Source: Synechococcus sp. AG-679-C18
GTDB taxonomy: Bacteria; Cyanobacteriota; Cyanobacteriia; PCC-6307; Cyanobiaceae
NCBI GenBank assembly: GCA_003210755.1
Contig: QCUL01000026.1
Location: 1-35,932 of the forward strand
Length of the DNA: 35,932 bases
Direction of reading: 5' to 3'
In this document: positions 9,190-18,369 of the stretch, one piece after another
Layout of the letters: the number at the start of each line of letters is the position of its first letter
Numbering within the stretch: position 1 is the first letter of the stretch
The notes under the pieces: model-generated
Told to the model about the DNA's origin: nothing
The model's input: the letters and a program-made list of their open reading frames with translations, nothing else
Database searches by the model: none
Translations under genes and position numbers: made by a program

Positions 9190-9618
9190 TCAGAGCTCCA
9201 GCCAATTCTTCACTTTGAGAAGGGCGGGCCAGTCCGGACGACGTTTGAAACCATCATTGATTGATTCACGCAGTTCTTCTCCCATTTCGGGAGCTACGGC
9301 CAACACTTGCTGGACCACCTGAATCTGATCGCGAACACCTTTGGCTTTTGTTTCCAGCATGGCCAGTGTCAGATTGATGCGTGCCTGGGGGTCTTGGCCG
9401 TTGAGCTTCACCGCCATTCGAGCGGAACGCAAGGCATCATCTGGTTTTTCGCAGAGCAAGAGAAGCCAAGCCAAGCAGGTCCAACCTGAGGATTGACGAG
9501 GTGCGGCTTCGGTGATCGCAACGAAATCGTCGATCAGATCCGCTGCTGGGACTCCGTCTTGATAACGAGCCATAGCCTGTTGGAACAGGCTGGACTCCTG
9601 GGATTCCTGGGACTCCAT
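9190..9618 (-). CDS. Small TPR-like protein
   Basis: The 142-residue product consists mostly of amphipathic helices with a TPR pattern in the middle (WLLLLCEKPDDALRSARMAVKLNGQDPQARINL is the best match, about residues 50-85). It is probably a cytoplasmic protein-interaction module. I chose the ATG at 9618 (MESQESQ); a longer frame begins at 9693 but would overlap the upstream Fe-S gene by 25 bases. It ends one base before the LpxB-related gene's GTG, so the two are coupled. No specific function is recognisable. Confidence 0.7.
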   Translation of the reverse strand: MESQESQESSLFQQAMARYQDGVPAADLIDDFVAITEAAPRQSSGWTCLAWLLLLCEKPDDALRSARMAVKLNGQDPQARINLTLAMLETKAKGVRDQIQVVQQVLAVAPEMGEELRESINDGFKRRPDWPALLKVKNWLEL

Positions 9619-9668
9619 CGCTGATTCTGATCGTCTGACAATTGTCAACAGATTCCCATGCGGTGGAC

Positions 9669-10061
9669 TCAAACTGCGAAGGAGCTCCCGCATCCGCAGG
9701 TCTGGGTGGCATTGGGATTGGTGAAGTTAAACCCTCCTCCAATCAGCGCGGTGCTGAAGTCAAGCTGCATTCCGTAGATGTAAAGAAGGCTTTTGGGGTC
9801 ACAAACAACTCGGAAAGCAGCACCCTCCGGCGAAGAGTATTCATACATTTCATCACCTTCCTCCACTTCGGATGCAGGCACAAAATCCATGGTGTAGCTC
9901 ATCCCGCTACATCCTCCAGATCGCACACCAACACGAAGAATTTGTTCATCACCTTGCTCACGGCAAAGCTTGGCCAGTTGCCGCATGGCTGGATCGGTGA
10001 TCTGAATGCCTTTCCCATCCTTTGCGGTATGTGGAGCGGTACTGGCGGCGGCGGTGGTCAT
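9669..10061 (-). CDS. Iron-sulfur cluster assembly protein, IscA/SufA/HesB family
   Basis: A-type carrier proteins deliver Fe-S clusters to target enzymes. The 130-residue product has the three conserved cysteines at the expected spacing: C51 in SGGCSGMSY and C122/C124 in the C-terminal TCGCGSSF. The first ~18 residues are an Ala/Thr-rich extension. It is the first gene of the minus-strand run and is divergent from zds, with a 106-base gap (10062-10167) that should hold both promoters. It could be the cyanobacterial SufA or the IscA-type paralogue; the sequence alone does not tell which. Confidence 0.92.
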   Translation of the reverse strand: MTTAAASTAPHTAKDGKGIQITDPAMRQLAKLCREQGDEQILRVGVRSGGCSGMSYTMDFVPASEVEEGDEMYEYSSPEGAAFRVVCDPKSLLYIYGMQLDFSTALIGGGFNFTNPNATQTCGCGSSFAV

Positions 10062-10167
10062 GAATAAGGATTCCAGCTGGCCTTCTCTGATTCTATGAAA
10101 ACTGCGCCTTTCTTGCCTGCAGCCGTTATGGCTTCCGAATTAATAGAGTCTGCTTGTTGTTGGTGAA

Positions 10168-11647
10168 GTGCTGGTGCAGGTCGCGATTGTGGGCTCAGGA
10201 TTGGCCGGCCTAACCGCTGCCGTTGATCTGGTGGACGCAGGTCACGAGGTTGATCTATATGAAGCCCGCCCTTTTATGGGTGGCAAGGTAGGTAGCTGGG
10301 TGGATCAAAAAGGCAATCACATAGAGATGGGATTGCACGTGTTCTTCTTTAATTACGCCAATCTCTTTGCTCTCATGCGCAAAGTAGGTGCAATTGATAA
10401 TCTTCTTCCAAAAGATCACACTCACTTGTTTGTCAATAGTGGCGGTGATTTGCGAGAACTTGATTTCCGTTTTCCGATCGGTGCTCCGTTTAATGGTCTC
10501 AAAGCTTTTTTTTACGACTCCGCAGCTGACCTGGGTTGACAAATTGCGCAATGCCCTGGCATTGGGGACTAGTCCAATCGTTCGAGGCCTCATTGATTAT
10601 GAAGGGGCAATGCGCACGATTCGTGCCTTGGATTCAGTGAGTTTTCAAGATTGGTTTATTGGTCATGGTGGTAGTCAGGAGAGTATTCGGCGGATGTGGA
10701 ATCCGATTGCTTATGCGTTGGGCTTTATTGATTGTGAATCGATTTCAGCGAGATGCATGTTGACTATTTTTATGATGTTTGCGTCGAAAACTGAGGCTTC
10801 AAAGCTCAATTTGCTTAAGGGCTCTCCGCATCGTTGGTTAACAGGACCGATTTTGGATTACATCCAGAAACGAGGTGCAAAGTTACATCTCAGGCATCGT
10901 GTGAAGGCGGTTCACTACGAGGAGGGGGAGTCTCCAAAGGTGACGTCTTTGACCTTGAGTACCCCAGAGGGCGAACGCAATGTTGAAGCTGACGTTTATT
11001 TAGCTGCCTGTGATGTTCCTGGAATTCAGCGGCTCATTCCAGACGCCTGGCGCAAGCATGAGCAATTTGATGCCATTCATCGCCTGGAAGCTGTTCCAGT
11101 GGCCACAGTCCAGTTGCGTTACGACGGTTGGGTGACGGAGCTTGCTGAAGGTGAGGCTGCTGAGGAACGACGAACGAATTTGTCTAATCCAACAGGTTTA
11201 AACAATTTGCTTTACACAGCTGACGCCGATTTCAGCTGCTTCGCCGATTTGGCCCTGGCAAGTCCCGAAGATTATCGAAAATCAGGTGAAGGATCTCTGC
11301 TTCAGTGCGTTCTCACTCCAGGAGATCCATGGATTCCCAAATCAGTGAATGACATTGTTACCCACACCGATGCTCAGGTACGCAAACTTTTCCCTTCCTC
11401 GGAGCACCTAATTCTGACTTGGAGCAATGTCGTGAAATTAGCCCAATCTCTCTATCGGGAAGCGCCTGGGATGGAGCCGTATCGCCCCGACCAGACCACA
11501 CCGGTGAGTAACTTTTTTCTAGCTGGTAGTTATACCCGTCAGGATTACATCGATTCAATGGAGGGAGCCACGATGAGTGGTCATCTCGCTGCCGCAGCCA
11601 TCCTGGGATTGCCCGCGAAGCTTGCTACCAATATCGCAGTCGCCTGA
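10168..11647 (+). pseudogene. zds: Zeta-carotene desaturase, interrupted by a +1 frameshift
   Basis: ZDS desaturates zeta-carotene through neurosporene to lycopene, a plastoquinone-linked step of carotenoid synthesis at the membrane. The N-terminal part (10168-10539) has the FAD-binding GSGLAGL (9-15) and GGKVGSW. The C-terminal part, in the next frame to 11647, starts with [20 protein letters not shown] and ends with the FAD signature [18 protein letters not shown]. The break is a run of eight T at 10506-10513: with seven T the reading is [14 protein letters not shown] without interruption and gives about 492 residues, the normal length. No other damage is visible, so a sequencing or assembly error, a very recent mutation, or slippage during transcription are all possible. 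The start is GTG 10168 or GTG 10174. Confidence 0.9.
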
Positions 11648-11651
11648 AACC

Positions 11652-12107
11652 ATGGGACGTTGGCTCGAACACACCGTAACCACCAAAGTTCAGGCACCCG
11701 TTGACCGGGTGTGGACAGTTTGGAGTGACCTTGAAGCGATGCCCCGTTGGATGCGTTGGATCGAATCAGTCAAGACTCGCGACGACCCTGATTTAACGGA
11801 TTGGACTTTGGCCGCGCAGGGTTTTCGTTTCAAATGGAAAGCTCGGATCACAAATCGAGTTGATCAGCAGCAATTGCAGTGGGGCTCGGTGGGTGGGCTT
11901 CCCACGAAGGGTGCCGTCCGTTTTTACGAGGAGAATCCTGAGCTCACAGCCGTGAAACTGAGCGTGAGCTATGAACTTCCTGGTGTTTTGGCACCTTTGA
12001 TGGAACCGAGCATCCTTGGGGGCATAGTCACCAAAGAGCTCCAAGCAAATCTTGATCGTTTTAGAGATTTGGTTGAAAGTGATTACACAGCCCTTTCGCA
12101 GCCATGA
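11652..12107 (+). CDS. SRPBCC (START-like) ligand-binding protein
   Basis: The 151-residue product fits the polyketide cyclase/SRPBCC fold: an N-terminal strand (HTVTTKVQAPVDRVWTVWSDLEAMPRWM) followed by beta strands and a long C-terminal helix. These small helix-grip proteins bind hydrophobic ligands. I chose the ATG at 11652, four bases after the zds stop, over a longer frame from 11577 that would run into zds. The spacing puts it in the zds operon, so a role with a carotenoid or another lipid is an inference from position only. Its stop overlaps the next gene's ATG (ATGA). Confidence 0.82.
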   Translation: MGRWLEHTVTTKVQAPVDRVWTVWSDLEAMPRWMRWIESVKTRDDPDLTDWTLAAQGFRFKWKARITNRVDQQQLQWGSVGGLPTKGAVRFYEENPELTAVKLSVSYELPGVLAPLMEPSILGGIVTKELQANLDRFRDLVESDYTALSQP

Positions 12108-12622
12108 AAAGGGACAGCGTTCGAACTTTCCCTTTGGCGACGCTGACGTTCGTGTTTCTGATTTGTGGTTGTTCTGACTTTCGAAACGACCCTTCACTGT
12201 CTGAAAAAGTGAATGAAAAGTCATTGGTATCCCCAGGAGTTGAGACGATCTCTCCTCCCCCCTTGAGTGCTTTGACTGTCTTGCCGAGTGTTGCCGAGGT
12301 TCTCGCCTCGGTACCGGAAGGCAGGGCTGACCCATTTGCGCCTGTTTTGGAAGGCACCTCTTCGTCTTCTAATTCCACACAACCTGCATCAGGAGATCAG
12401 GACTGGGAGGTCATCGGTGTTCTCGCAGTTGGGGATGAATTGCGCGCCATGGTGAGGACCGCTGAAGGAACAGGAGTGGTGTGTCTGGGGGCCGCAGGCC
12501 GCTGCCCTGGAGATGGTCAACAACTGTTCCCAACGAATGTTGCAGTGCAGATGATCAACATCCGTCGGGGCTGCCTCACGCTCCTGCGCTCCGGTAAAAC
12601 TCAGCGGCGTTGCATGGCCTGA
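12104..12622 (+). CDS. Predicted lipoprotein of unknown function
   Basis: The 172-residue product starts with a basic n-region, a hydrophobic stretch and a lipobox-like LICGC (cleavage before C23), so it is probably lipid-anchored in the periplasm. After a Pro/Ser-rich linker comes GRADPFAPV, a DPF motif of the kind seen in PilP-like periplasmic proteins, and then a small beta-rich domain (WEVIGVLAVGDELRAMVRT). The PilP similarity is weak and should not be taken as function. It overlaps the SRPBCC gene by four bases and the convergent hemD by 22 bases. Confidence 0.7.
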   Translation: MKRDSVRTFPLATLTFVFLICGCSDFRNDPSLSEKVNEKSLVSPGVETISPPPLSALTVLPSVAEVLASVPEGRADPFAPVLEGTSSSSNSTQPASGDQDWEVIGVLAVGDELRAMVRTAEGTGVVCLGAAGRCPGDGQQLFPTNVAVQMINIRRGCLTLLRSGKTQRRCMA

Positions 12623-13410
12623 CGGCAGGCCTCGACCAATCCATCAAGATCGTGGGGATTGGCTTCCTGGTCGACCCTGCCGAATCGTTCGAGACAGCGC
12701 TGACTGGTCTGGGGGCCAATCGATACCAGGGCTGGAGCTTTCATTGCAGCGGCTGCTTTCTCAATGCCCAGTGTTTGCTGAAGTAATTCAGCTGTATGAA
12801 TGACGGTTTTTCCACTGCTAAAAGTAATCGCATCGACCTCCCCAGAGGCCAAAGCTGAGGCAGTGGTCTCTGGCATGTCGCGTGGACAGCGGGATTCGTA
12901 GGCAGGTACCTCCACGACCCTTGAGCCAGCCTCCCCGAAGGCTTCAGCGAGAACCGTACGGCCTCCGCTTTGCACTCGTGGCAGCAGGAGTCTGAGACCC
13001 CAGCCTGAAACTGGAAAATGTTCGATGAGGCTGTCCGCAACGAAATCAGGTGGCACGAAATCAGCAACCGCTCCCAAGTGGTCTAGTAGCCGTGCTGTCT
13101 TGCGCCCTACAGCAGCCAAACGAAGTGCAGCCGGTCTTCTGGCCAGGCTGCTGCCGCGGAGCCGCAGACGTTCCTCCACGGCTTGAACCCCATTGGCACT
13201 TGAGAAAATTACCCAGTGAAATTCATCCAGCTCAGCCAGGGCATCATCGAGAGGCCCCCATTCATCGGGTGGTCCGATCTCTAAAGCTGGCAGGTCGAGG
13301 ACCGTTGCTCCCTGGTGCTCTAAAAGTTTGCGGGCTTCTCCAAGTTGTTCTCGAGCCCTTGTCACAACAATGGTTCGCCCCTTGAGAGCAGGGCTGCTTT
13401 CTTCAATCAT
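12601..13410 (-). CDS. hemD: Uroporphyrinogen-III synthase
   Basis: HemD cyclises hydroxymethylbilane to uroporphyrinogen III, the precursor of haem, chlorophyll, bilins and B12. The 269-residue product shows the typical two-lobed pattern: GRTIVVTRAREQ near the N-terminus, WVIFSSANGVQAV, LAAVGRKTA, LLLPRVQSG, then VDAITFSSGKTV and LVSIGPQTSQ. The family is poorly conserved, but these segments in this order are diagnostic. It is the last gene of the Ycf33-rbfA-GH3-GT2-hemD operon and overlaps the GT2 gene by four bases. Confidence 0.9.
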   Translation of the reverse strand: MIEESSPALKGRTIVVTRAREQLGEARKLLEHQGATVLDLPALEIGPPDEWGPLDDALAELDEFHWVIFSSANGVQAVEERLRLRGSSLARRPAALRLAAVGRKTARLLDHLGAVADFVPPDFVADSLIEHFPVSGWGLRLLLPRVQSGGRTVLAEAFGEAGSRVVEVPAYESRCPRDMPETTASALASGEVDAITFSSGKTVIHTAELLQQTLGIEKAAAAMKAPALVSIGPQTSQRCLERFGRVDQEANPHDLDGLVEACRQAMQRR

Positions 13411-14615
13411 GCACTTGCCTCGTTCAGTTTCACCAGTCCGCTCACCTGATCTTGCAGGGCTGATGCCTGGTCGCCTTTTCCCTGGCTGTTAAGCAGGGTG
13501 ATCGCTTGACGAAACGACGCTCTTGCTCCATCGATATCACCACCAACGAGCCTTGCTACAGCAAAGTTTTGATGATATTCGGCACGGTTGGGTTCCAGGC
13601 TGAGCGCCCGTTCATAGGCCTGCATCGCCTGCTTGATGTCACCCTTGCGGCGTTGCATTAGCCCGAGGTTGTACCAGGCGAGTGCAACTTCTGGAGCACG
13701 CTGGCAGGCTGTTGCGGTCAGTTGTATGGCCTCGTCGATCCTGTTGGCTTGAAGGAGTAAGGCAGCCAAATTCAGCCTGGCTCCAAGACTTAGGCGGATG
13801 TCCAGAGGTTGCGCTAGAGCTTGCCTGTAGAAGTCCATCGCCTCGTTGATGTTCTCTGGACTCAAGGCGATGCCCAAATGCAGGAATAGCTCGTAGCGCT
13901 CTGAGGCTTGCTCACTCCCTTCTTTGAGGTTGGCAAGCCCTTCCTGTAACAGTGCAATTCCCCGAAGCCGCTCTCCATCAGCTACTTCAAGGGCTCCGAG
14001 CTTGGCGCAGGCATAGGGATTGCCAGGCTCTTTTTCCAGCCATTGCTGCATGGAACGGCGTAGACGTTCTGCCTTGTCAGTTCCTTCAAGTAGTTCGGCG
14101 CTGTAGCCCCGGTGAAGGAGTGCCGGCTCAGGGCAGTCTGCGATGCGCCAGTGGGGTTCGTCCTGCAGTAGTTCACGCACGCTGTCATCCACCATTGAGT
14201 GATAAGGGCGACTCCAGCGGATTCGAGGATGGCGACGAAATAACCTGCTGACACTGGAGTAGGGCGCCATTGCAGCACCCTGCTCATGGCGCAGCAAATT
14301 GATTACCAATACATCGGGTTGGGCCATAAGGGCCTTGAGAGGCGGGATCACTTCAGGCCTGAGGTATTCATCTGCATCAAGCACCAGCACCCAGTCGCCT
14401 CTCACGAAGTTCAGGGCGGCATTGCGTGCTGGTGCAAAATCGCCGGGCCAAACCAGTTGCTCGACGCGGGCCCCTGCTGCCTTGGCGATGGCAATGGTGT
14501 TGTCTGTTGAGCCTGTGTCCACGATCACCATTTCGTCGGTGAATCCCTTCACGGAGTTCAAGCAAATGCCCAAGCGCTCCTGCTCGTTCCGCACGATCAT
14601 TGAGAGGCTGAGCAT
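13407..14615 (-). CDS. Family 2 glycosyltransferase with TPR repeats
   Basis: The 402-residue product joins an N-terminal GT-A domain to C-terminal TPRs. The glycosyltransferase part has LSMIVRNE at the start, IVDTGSTDNT near residue 35 (nucleotide binding) and LVLDADEYL near residue 80 (DxD-type metal site). From about residue 195 on there are at least four TPR-like units, the best being ALAWYNLGLMQRRKGDIKQ and the following YERALSLEPN. This architecture is common in bacterial proteins that glycosylate or bind protein or cell-wall partners. Its substrate is unknown. It sits between a NagZ-like GH3 gene (36-base gap) and hemD (4-base overlap). Confidence 0.85.
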   Translation of the reverse strand: MLSLSMIVRNEQERLGICLNSVKGFTDEMVIVDTGSTDNTIAIAKAAGARVEQLVWPGDFAPARNAALNFVRGDWVLVLDADEYLRPEVIPPLKALMAQPDVLVINLLRHEQGAAMAPYSSVSRLFRRHPRIRWSRPYHSMVDDSVRELLQDEPHWRIADCPEPALLHRGYSAELLEGTDKAERLRRSMQQWLEKEPGNPYACAKLGALEVADGERLRGIALLQEGLANLKEGSEQASERYELFLHLGIALSPENINEAMDFYRQALAQPLDIRLSLGARLNLAALLLQANRIDEAIQLTATACQRAPEVALAWYNLGLMQRRKGDIKQAMQAYERALSLEPNRAEYHQNFAVARLVGGDIDGARASFRQAITLLNSQGKGDQASALQDQVSGLVKLNEASA

Positions 14616-14651
14616 GGCCCTTGGTACAACTGCGTCAGAGGCTAGGTCCGC

Positions 14652-16274
14652 TTAGTCGGTGAATTCGTTCGTGCTCACTGAAGCAGAAGCTGGATTCAGG
14701 AGTCTTTGGAGCAACTGTTGCTGGGCATCAGGCATTTGCCCCGGGCTGAAAGCAGCTGGGATTGATGGAGGGACTGCGTCCCTGAGTGCCTCCCAGACGT
14801 AGGGGCTTCCATACACCACAAGGCCAAACAGTCGATTCGCGTTGATCAGTTGTTTCAAGGCTTCAGTCCATGGTTCGCGAATGCTGCGGTTGCCTTGAAA
14901 TGGATTGCCGCGTATGAATAACTGCAGAAATACAGGCCCACTGCCCAGGCGATTGAGCGCCAGGGGGGCTAGCGGATTTAGAGGGTCTTCCCATGGGGAG
15001 ATTCCTAGTGGATGGCAGAGCACGGGCTGGAATCCCAGGGATTTTGGAAGAGAGAGTGCAGGTGCCTCTGTGGGGAGCACCGGGCAGGGAAGAACACCAT
15101 CCACCCGGATCAGGTTGATGCCATTAATGGCCGCGACGCTTGAGGTTTTAGAGCTCGAAATATCAAGGGACTCCTGCACCAGCTTCAAGGTGAGTGTTCT
15201 TTCGTCCGCTGTTTCGATCCTGTGGTCGTCGTCGGTCGAGGCCGAATCACTCGCTATCGAGATGGAATCCAAAGCAGCCTTTCGGCGATCTAGCGAGTCG
15301 TTCAGCCGAGACATGGGGATTCGACCTGAACGAAGCGCCACGCAGAGGGCATCGATAGCCTTGATCGCATCTGCTGGCATCAGAATGAGGTCAGCACCCG
15401 CGGCAAAGGCCAACACAGCGGCTTCGCCAGCAGAATGCTGTGCAGAAATCGCCTCCATGACCAAAGCATCGGTGACGATGAGGCCATTGAAACCAAGATC
15501 AACGCGCAGAAGACTGGTGAGCACGTCTGGAGAGAGGGTGGCCGGCCAATGTTGATCCAAAGATGGAATCAGCAAATGGGCTGTCATCACGCTGCTGACT
15601 CCCTCCTTGATCAGGGTGCGAAACGGTTGGAGCTCAAGGGCCTCTAGGCGTTGACGGCTGTGTTGCAGCACCGGAAGTTCCAGATGGGAATCGATGGCTG
15701 TGTCGCCATGCCCAGGGAAGTGCTTGGCGCAGCCCAGAACTCCTGTTGCCGCTAGTCCACGCTGAAAAGATCCCGCCAGCTCTCCGACCGTTTCTGGATC
15801 TTCTCCCCAAGCCCGAACGTTGATCACCGGGTTGTCGGGATTGCTGTTGACATCGCAAACCGGAGCCAGCACCCAATTCAGCCCGCAGCGCTTTGCTTGA
15901 TTGCCACAACAACGTCCGTACTCTTCAGCGAGCTGTACTGCCCGTTTCGGTGCTTTCTGATGAAGGCGTCCAAGAGCCATGGGTGGCACAAGCCAGCTCG
16001 CCCCCTCAAAGCGTTGCCCCACGCCCTCTTCGACGTCTGCGCATAACAGGAGAGGCCTTCCTGCCCAGCGTTGAAAAGTGCGGCAGCGCTGCTGCAATTC
16101 AGTGGCTGTTCCACCGAGCAGAATCACCCCGCCGACCCCAGCCTCTAACAGCTGTTTGAGATCTTCATTGCTGAGTTCCCACCGGGGGTAGCGCCTTTGC
16201 CTGTCTGTGGCATGTCCGCTGGCCCTTATGACTAAAAGTTGGGCAACGGCCTCGCGTAGTTCACTCGCATTCAT
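14652..16274 (-). CDS. GH3 family beta-N-acetylglucosaminidase-like protein with C-terminal extension
   Basis: The 540-residue product has a GH3 N-terminal barrel with the NagZ signature: KHFPGHGDT (184-192), the Asp-His dyad in DSH (D195, H197) that NagZ enzymes use for acid-base catalysis, and the nucleophile D269 in [10 protein letters not shown]. NagZ removes N-acetylglucosamine from peptidoglycan fragments, so cell-wall recycling is the likely role. Classical NagZ is about 340 residues; here a further ~190 residues resemble a degenerate GH3 C-terminal domain (SFLFIRGNP-like strands). No signal peptide is visible, which fits a cytoplasmic location. It overlaps rbfA by four bases (ATGA). 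Confidence 0.85.
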   Translation of the reverse strand: MNASELREAVAQLLVIRASGHATDRQRRYPRWELSNEDLKQLLEAGVGGVILLGGTATELQQRCRTFQRWAGRPLLLCADVEEGVGQRFEGASWLVPPMALGRLHQKAPKRAVQLAEEYGRCCGNQAKRCGLNWVLAPVCDVNSNPDNPVINVRAWGEDPETVGELAGSFQRGLAATGVLGCAKHFPGHGDTAIDSHLELPVLQHSRQRLEALELQPFRTLIKEGVSSVMTAHLLIPSLDQHWPATLSPDVLTSLLRVDLGFNGLIVTDALVMEAISAQHSAGEAAVLAFAAGADLILMPADAIKAIDALCVALRSGRIPMSRLNDSLDRRKAALDSISIASDSASTDDDHRIETADERTLTLKLVQESLDISSSKTSSVAAINGINLIRVDGVLPCPVLPTEAPALSLPKSLGFQPVLCHPLGISPWEDPLNPLAPLALNRLGSGPVFLQLFIRGNPFQGNRSIREPWTEALKQLINANRLFGLVVYGSPYVWEALRDAVPPSIPAAFSPGQMPDAQQQLLQRLLNPASASVSTNEFTD

Positions 16275-16675
16275 GGATTGTCAGAGGGTTCGGCTCCTTC
16301 TGGAACCTCTCCTCGTTCATCCCGTTCGCGTTCGAGTTCACCGAGTAGATGGAGCACTGTTGTGCCCTTTTCAATTCCAAGATCAAGTTTGAAAACGACC
16401 TCTGGAGCTCGACGCATTTGCAGCCGGCGACCTAGCTCTCCACGCAGGTATCCGCTCGCAGCTTGAAGGCCGTCCATGACTTCATCGCGTTGAGCCTGCT
16501 CTCCGAAAACGCTTACAAAAATTCGGCAATGTTGAAGGTCTCCACTGACTTCAACTTCGGTAATGCTCACCATCCCTTGGTGAACCCGTTCATCGCGGAT
16601 CCCGTTCACGAGCAGCTCGCTGATTTCCTTGCGGATTAAGGCGGCAACGCGTTCAACTCGACGTCCCTGGGCCAT
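16271..16675 (-). CDS. rbfA: Ribosome-binding factor A
   Basis: RbfA binds the 30S subunit and helps mature the 5' end of 16S rRNA, notably in the cold. The 134-residue product shows the KH-like fold pattern: [17 protein letters not shown] at the N-terminus, [23 protein letters not shown] in the middle and [23 protein letters not shown] near the end, followed by an acidic variable tail. It starts two bases after the Ycf33-like gene and overlaps the GH3 gene by four, so it is in an operon. Confidence 0.94.
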   Translation of the reverse strand: MAQGRRVERVAALIRKEISELLVNGIRDERVHQGMVSITEVEVSGDLQHCRIFVSVFGEQAQRDEVMDGLQAASGYLRGELGRRLQMRRAPEVVFKLDLGIEKGTTVLHLLGELERERDERGEVPEGAEPSDNP

Positions 16676-16677
16676 GT

Positions 16678-16884
16678 TCAGCTCAGTGGTGCTGAGGTCA
16701 CCATGGCACGGAGCACTAGGCCAAGGGTGATAAACCCACTAATTAAGGCGCCGATTAGAGCCACAGCTGTGACGGGATTGCTGCGTCGCTGGGCTAACGG
16801 CTCGGCAACGGAGTTGATCACGCCAAGACTGAAGGCAATGAGAAAGCGCGGGTAACGCGTCACATTGACGAAAAACTCGCGCAT
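16678..16884 (-). CDS. DUF751/Ycf33-family small membrane protein
   Basis: The 68-residue product begins [21 protein letters not shown], the diagnostic start of the Ycf33/DUF751 family found in cyanobacteria and algal plastids. Two hydrophobic segments (about 14-32 and 40-63) suggest a two-span membrane protein. The function is not known. It is the first gene of the rbfA operon and is divergent from the GST gene, 59 bases away. Confidence 0.8.
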   Translation of the reverse strand: MREFFVNVTRYPRFLIAFSLGVINSVAEPLAQRRSNPVTAVALIGALISGFITLGLVLRAMVTSAPLS

Positions 16885-16943
16885 GGTCCTGGCGGGGAAA
16901 TCAATCTGATAGCTACTCTGCCCTTCCTAGGGCAAGGACGGCC

Positions 16944-17669
16944 ATGCTTGAGCTGCATCAATTCCGTCATTCCGCGTTCTGCCTGAAGGTGCGGATGGCA
17001 TTGCGTGCCAAAGGTTTGAGTTTTCAAGAGGTGGAGGTCACGCCAGGAATTGGCCAACTTGCCGTGTTCCGATTATCCGGGCAAAGGCAAGTGCCGGTGC
17101 TTGTGGATGGGGAAACGGTGGTGGCTGATTCCACTGCTATCTGCCGCTACTTGGATGAGCTTCAGCCGGAACCGCCACTGATTCCCAAAGATCCTCGGGC
17201 TGTCGCTCAAATTCAATTGATTGAAGACTGGGCCGATACAACGTTGGCAGCATCTGTTCGCTCAGCTTTGCTTCAGGCTGCGGTGGATGATTCTGATTTG
17301 CGTTCTGCTTTGCTGCCTGATGACGTGCCTGGCCCTATTCGCCAGGTGATGACGGGTGTCCCGACGGGTTGGCTCAATGGGCTGAACGAGCTGTTTGGGC
17401 AGGAGGAACGTTCAGCGATGCTCAACAACCTGATCGCTATGGCGGATGCGCTGACTTCGGAGAGCGTCTTGGTCGGCAACGCGCTGAGCTTGGCTGACTT
17501 GGCCGTGGCTGCGCAGATATCACTACTTCGCTTCCCAGCCTCCTCTGGATCTCTATTGGCAGGTCGTGGTGTGCCCGGTATCAGTGATCACCCTCGACTT
17601 CAGTCCCTGTTTAATTGGAGAGATCAGCTGGATGATCGCTTGTTCCAGCCAGATCCTTCACCCGTGTAA
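16944..17669 (+). CDS. Glutathione S-transferase family protein
   Basis: The 241-residue product has an N-terminal thioredoxin-like domain with LHQFRHSAFCLKVR (candidate catalytic S10 or C13), the cis-proline segment RQVPVLVDGE and the glutathione-binding DSTAICRYLDE. A helical C-terminal GST domain follows, with LADLAVAAQISLL as the N-capping-box region. It conjugates or reduces substrates with glutathione in the cytoplasm; the substrate is unknown. The 3' end overlaps the convergent secreted-protein gene by 59 bases. Confidence 0.88.
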   Translation: MLELHQFRHSAFCLKVRMALRAKGLSFQEVEVTPGIGQLAVFRLSGQRQVPVLVDGETVVADSTAICRYLDELQPEPPLIPKDPRAVAQIQLIEDWADTTLAASVRSALLQAAVDDSDLRSALLPDDVPGPIRQVMTGVPTGWLNGLNELFGQEERSAMLNNLIAMADALTSESVLVGNALSLADLAVAAQISLLRFPASSGSLLAGRGVPGISDHPRLQSLFNWRDQLDDRLFQPDPSPV

Positions 17670-18369
17670 GTGTGAGTTTGTAACGGCTACTTCGTTGCAC
17701 AAATGATTGGCCGGTTTCCCCTGGAGCCGGATAGGTCTGTTGCCATTGCTCGGCACAGATTCGATTAATACCGTCAGGAGCTTCCAACTCGGGGCAAGGT
17801 TCGTATCGGCTAAGGGTTTCGATCCTGCTGAGTCTTGGTGCTCTAGCTCCGTGCATGACCTGCAGGACAAGCTCATCACTCAGAAATGAGGAAGCGGCGA
17901 TCGAGGTTTGTCGTCGCCCGATCACGGTTGTTTCCAGCAGACGATCGCCGCTTAGTCGAGCGAGTTGACGATTCACCTGCCCAGGTGCTTGCTCCACGTT
18001 GATCAGTTGCGCGCCTAGAAGGGCCCTCCCAACGGATCTGGCATTAAAAGGACGATCTCCCACAACATCGTCGCTCTGATTCAGCTGAAACCGGGCCAAA
18101 TGACGCAGGGGAGGCAGTGATTCATCAATGTTCCCGTTTTCCAAAAGATCAAGGCTTTCAACGTTCCAAAGCCCTGCAAACCAATCTGGATAGATCAAAT
18201 CCTCTTTTGCTTTAGGTCGTGGGAGCGGGGCGGGATTTGACCAGGATGGCCATGCTTCGAGACGGGCTGCGAGCTGAAGTCTGCTTTGGTTATTAACTGC
18301 TGTAGCCGTTTTTGCCGGCCCAAATAAAAGGAGCACGGCCATGATCAGTGCCAGAAGTGGCCGTGTCAT
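17611..18369 (-). CDS. Secreted protein, possibly DUF6816 family
   Basis: The 252-residue product begins with a clear signal peptide ([17 protein letters not shown], likely cleavage after TATA), so it probably acts in the periplasm or thylakoid lumen. Conserved-looking parts are IYPDWFAGLWNVES near the N-terminus and QRSSRYKLTLTRV at the end. It resembles the cyanobacterial and plant DUF6816 group, but I assign that with low confidence. I chose the ATG at 18369; another in-frame ATG lies at 18384. Either way the start codon lies against or inside the divergent CRR7-like gene: the ATG at 18369 shares the tetramer CATG with that gene's ATG. Confidence 0.65.
   Translation of the reverse strand: MTRPLLALIMAVLLLFGPAKTATAVNNQSRLQLAARLEAWPSWSNPAPLPRPKAKEDLIYPDWFAGLWNVESLDLLENGNIDESLPPLRHLARFQLNQSDDVVGDRPFNARSVGRALLGAQLINVEQAPGQVNRQLARLSGDRLLETTVIGRRQTSIAASSFLSDELVLQVMHGARAPRLSRIETLSRYEPCPELEAPDGINRICAEQWQQTYPAPGETGQSFVQRSSRYKLTLTRVKDLAGTSDHPADLSN

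Noticed and set aside
10255-10593. A minus-strand frame crossing the zds frameshift
   Set aside because: It has no recognisable domain, and the plus strand reads as ZDS on both sides of the break.
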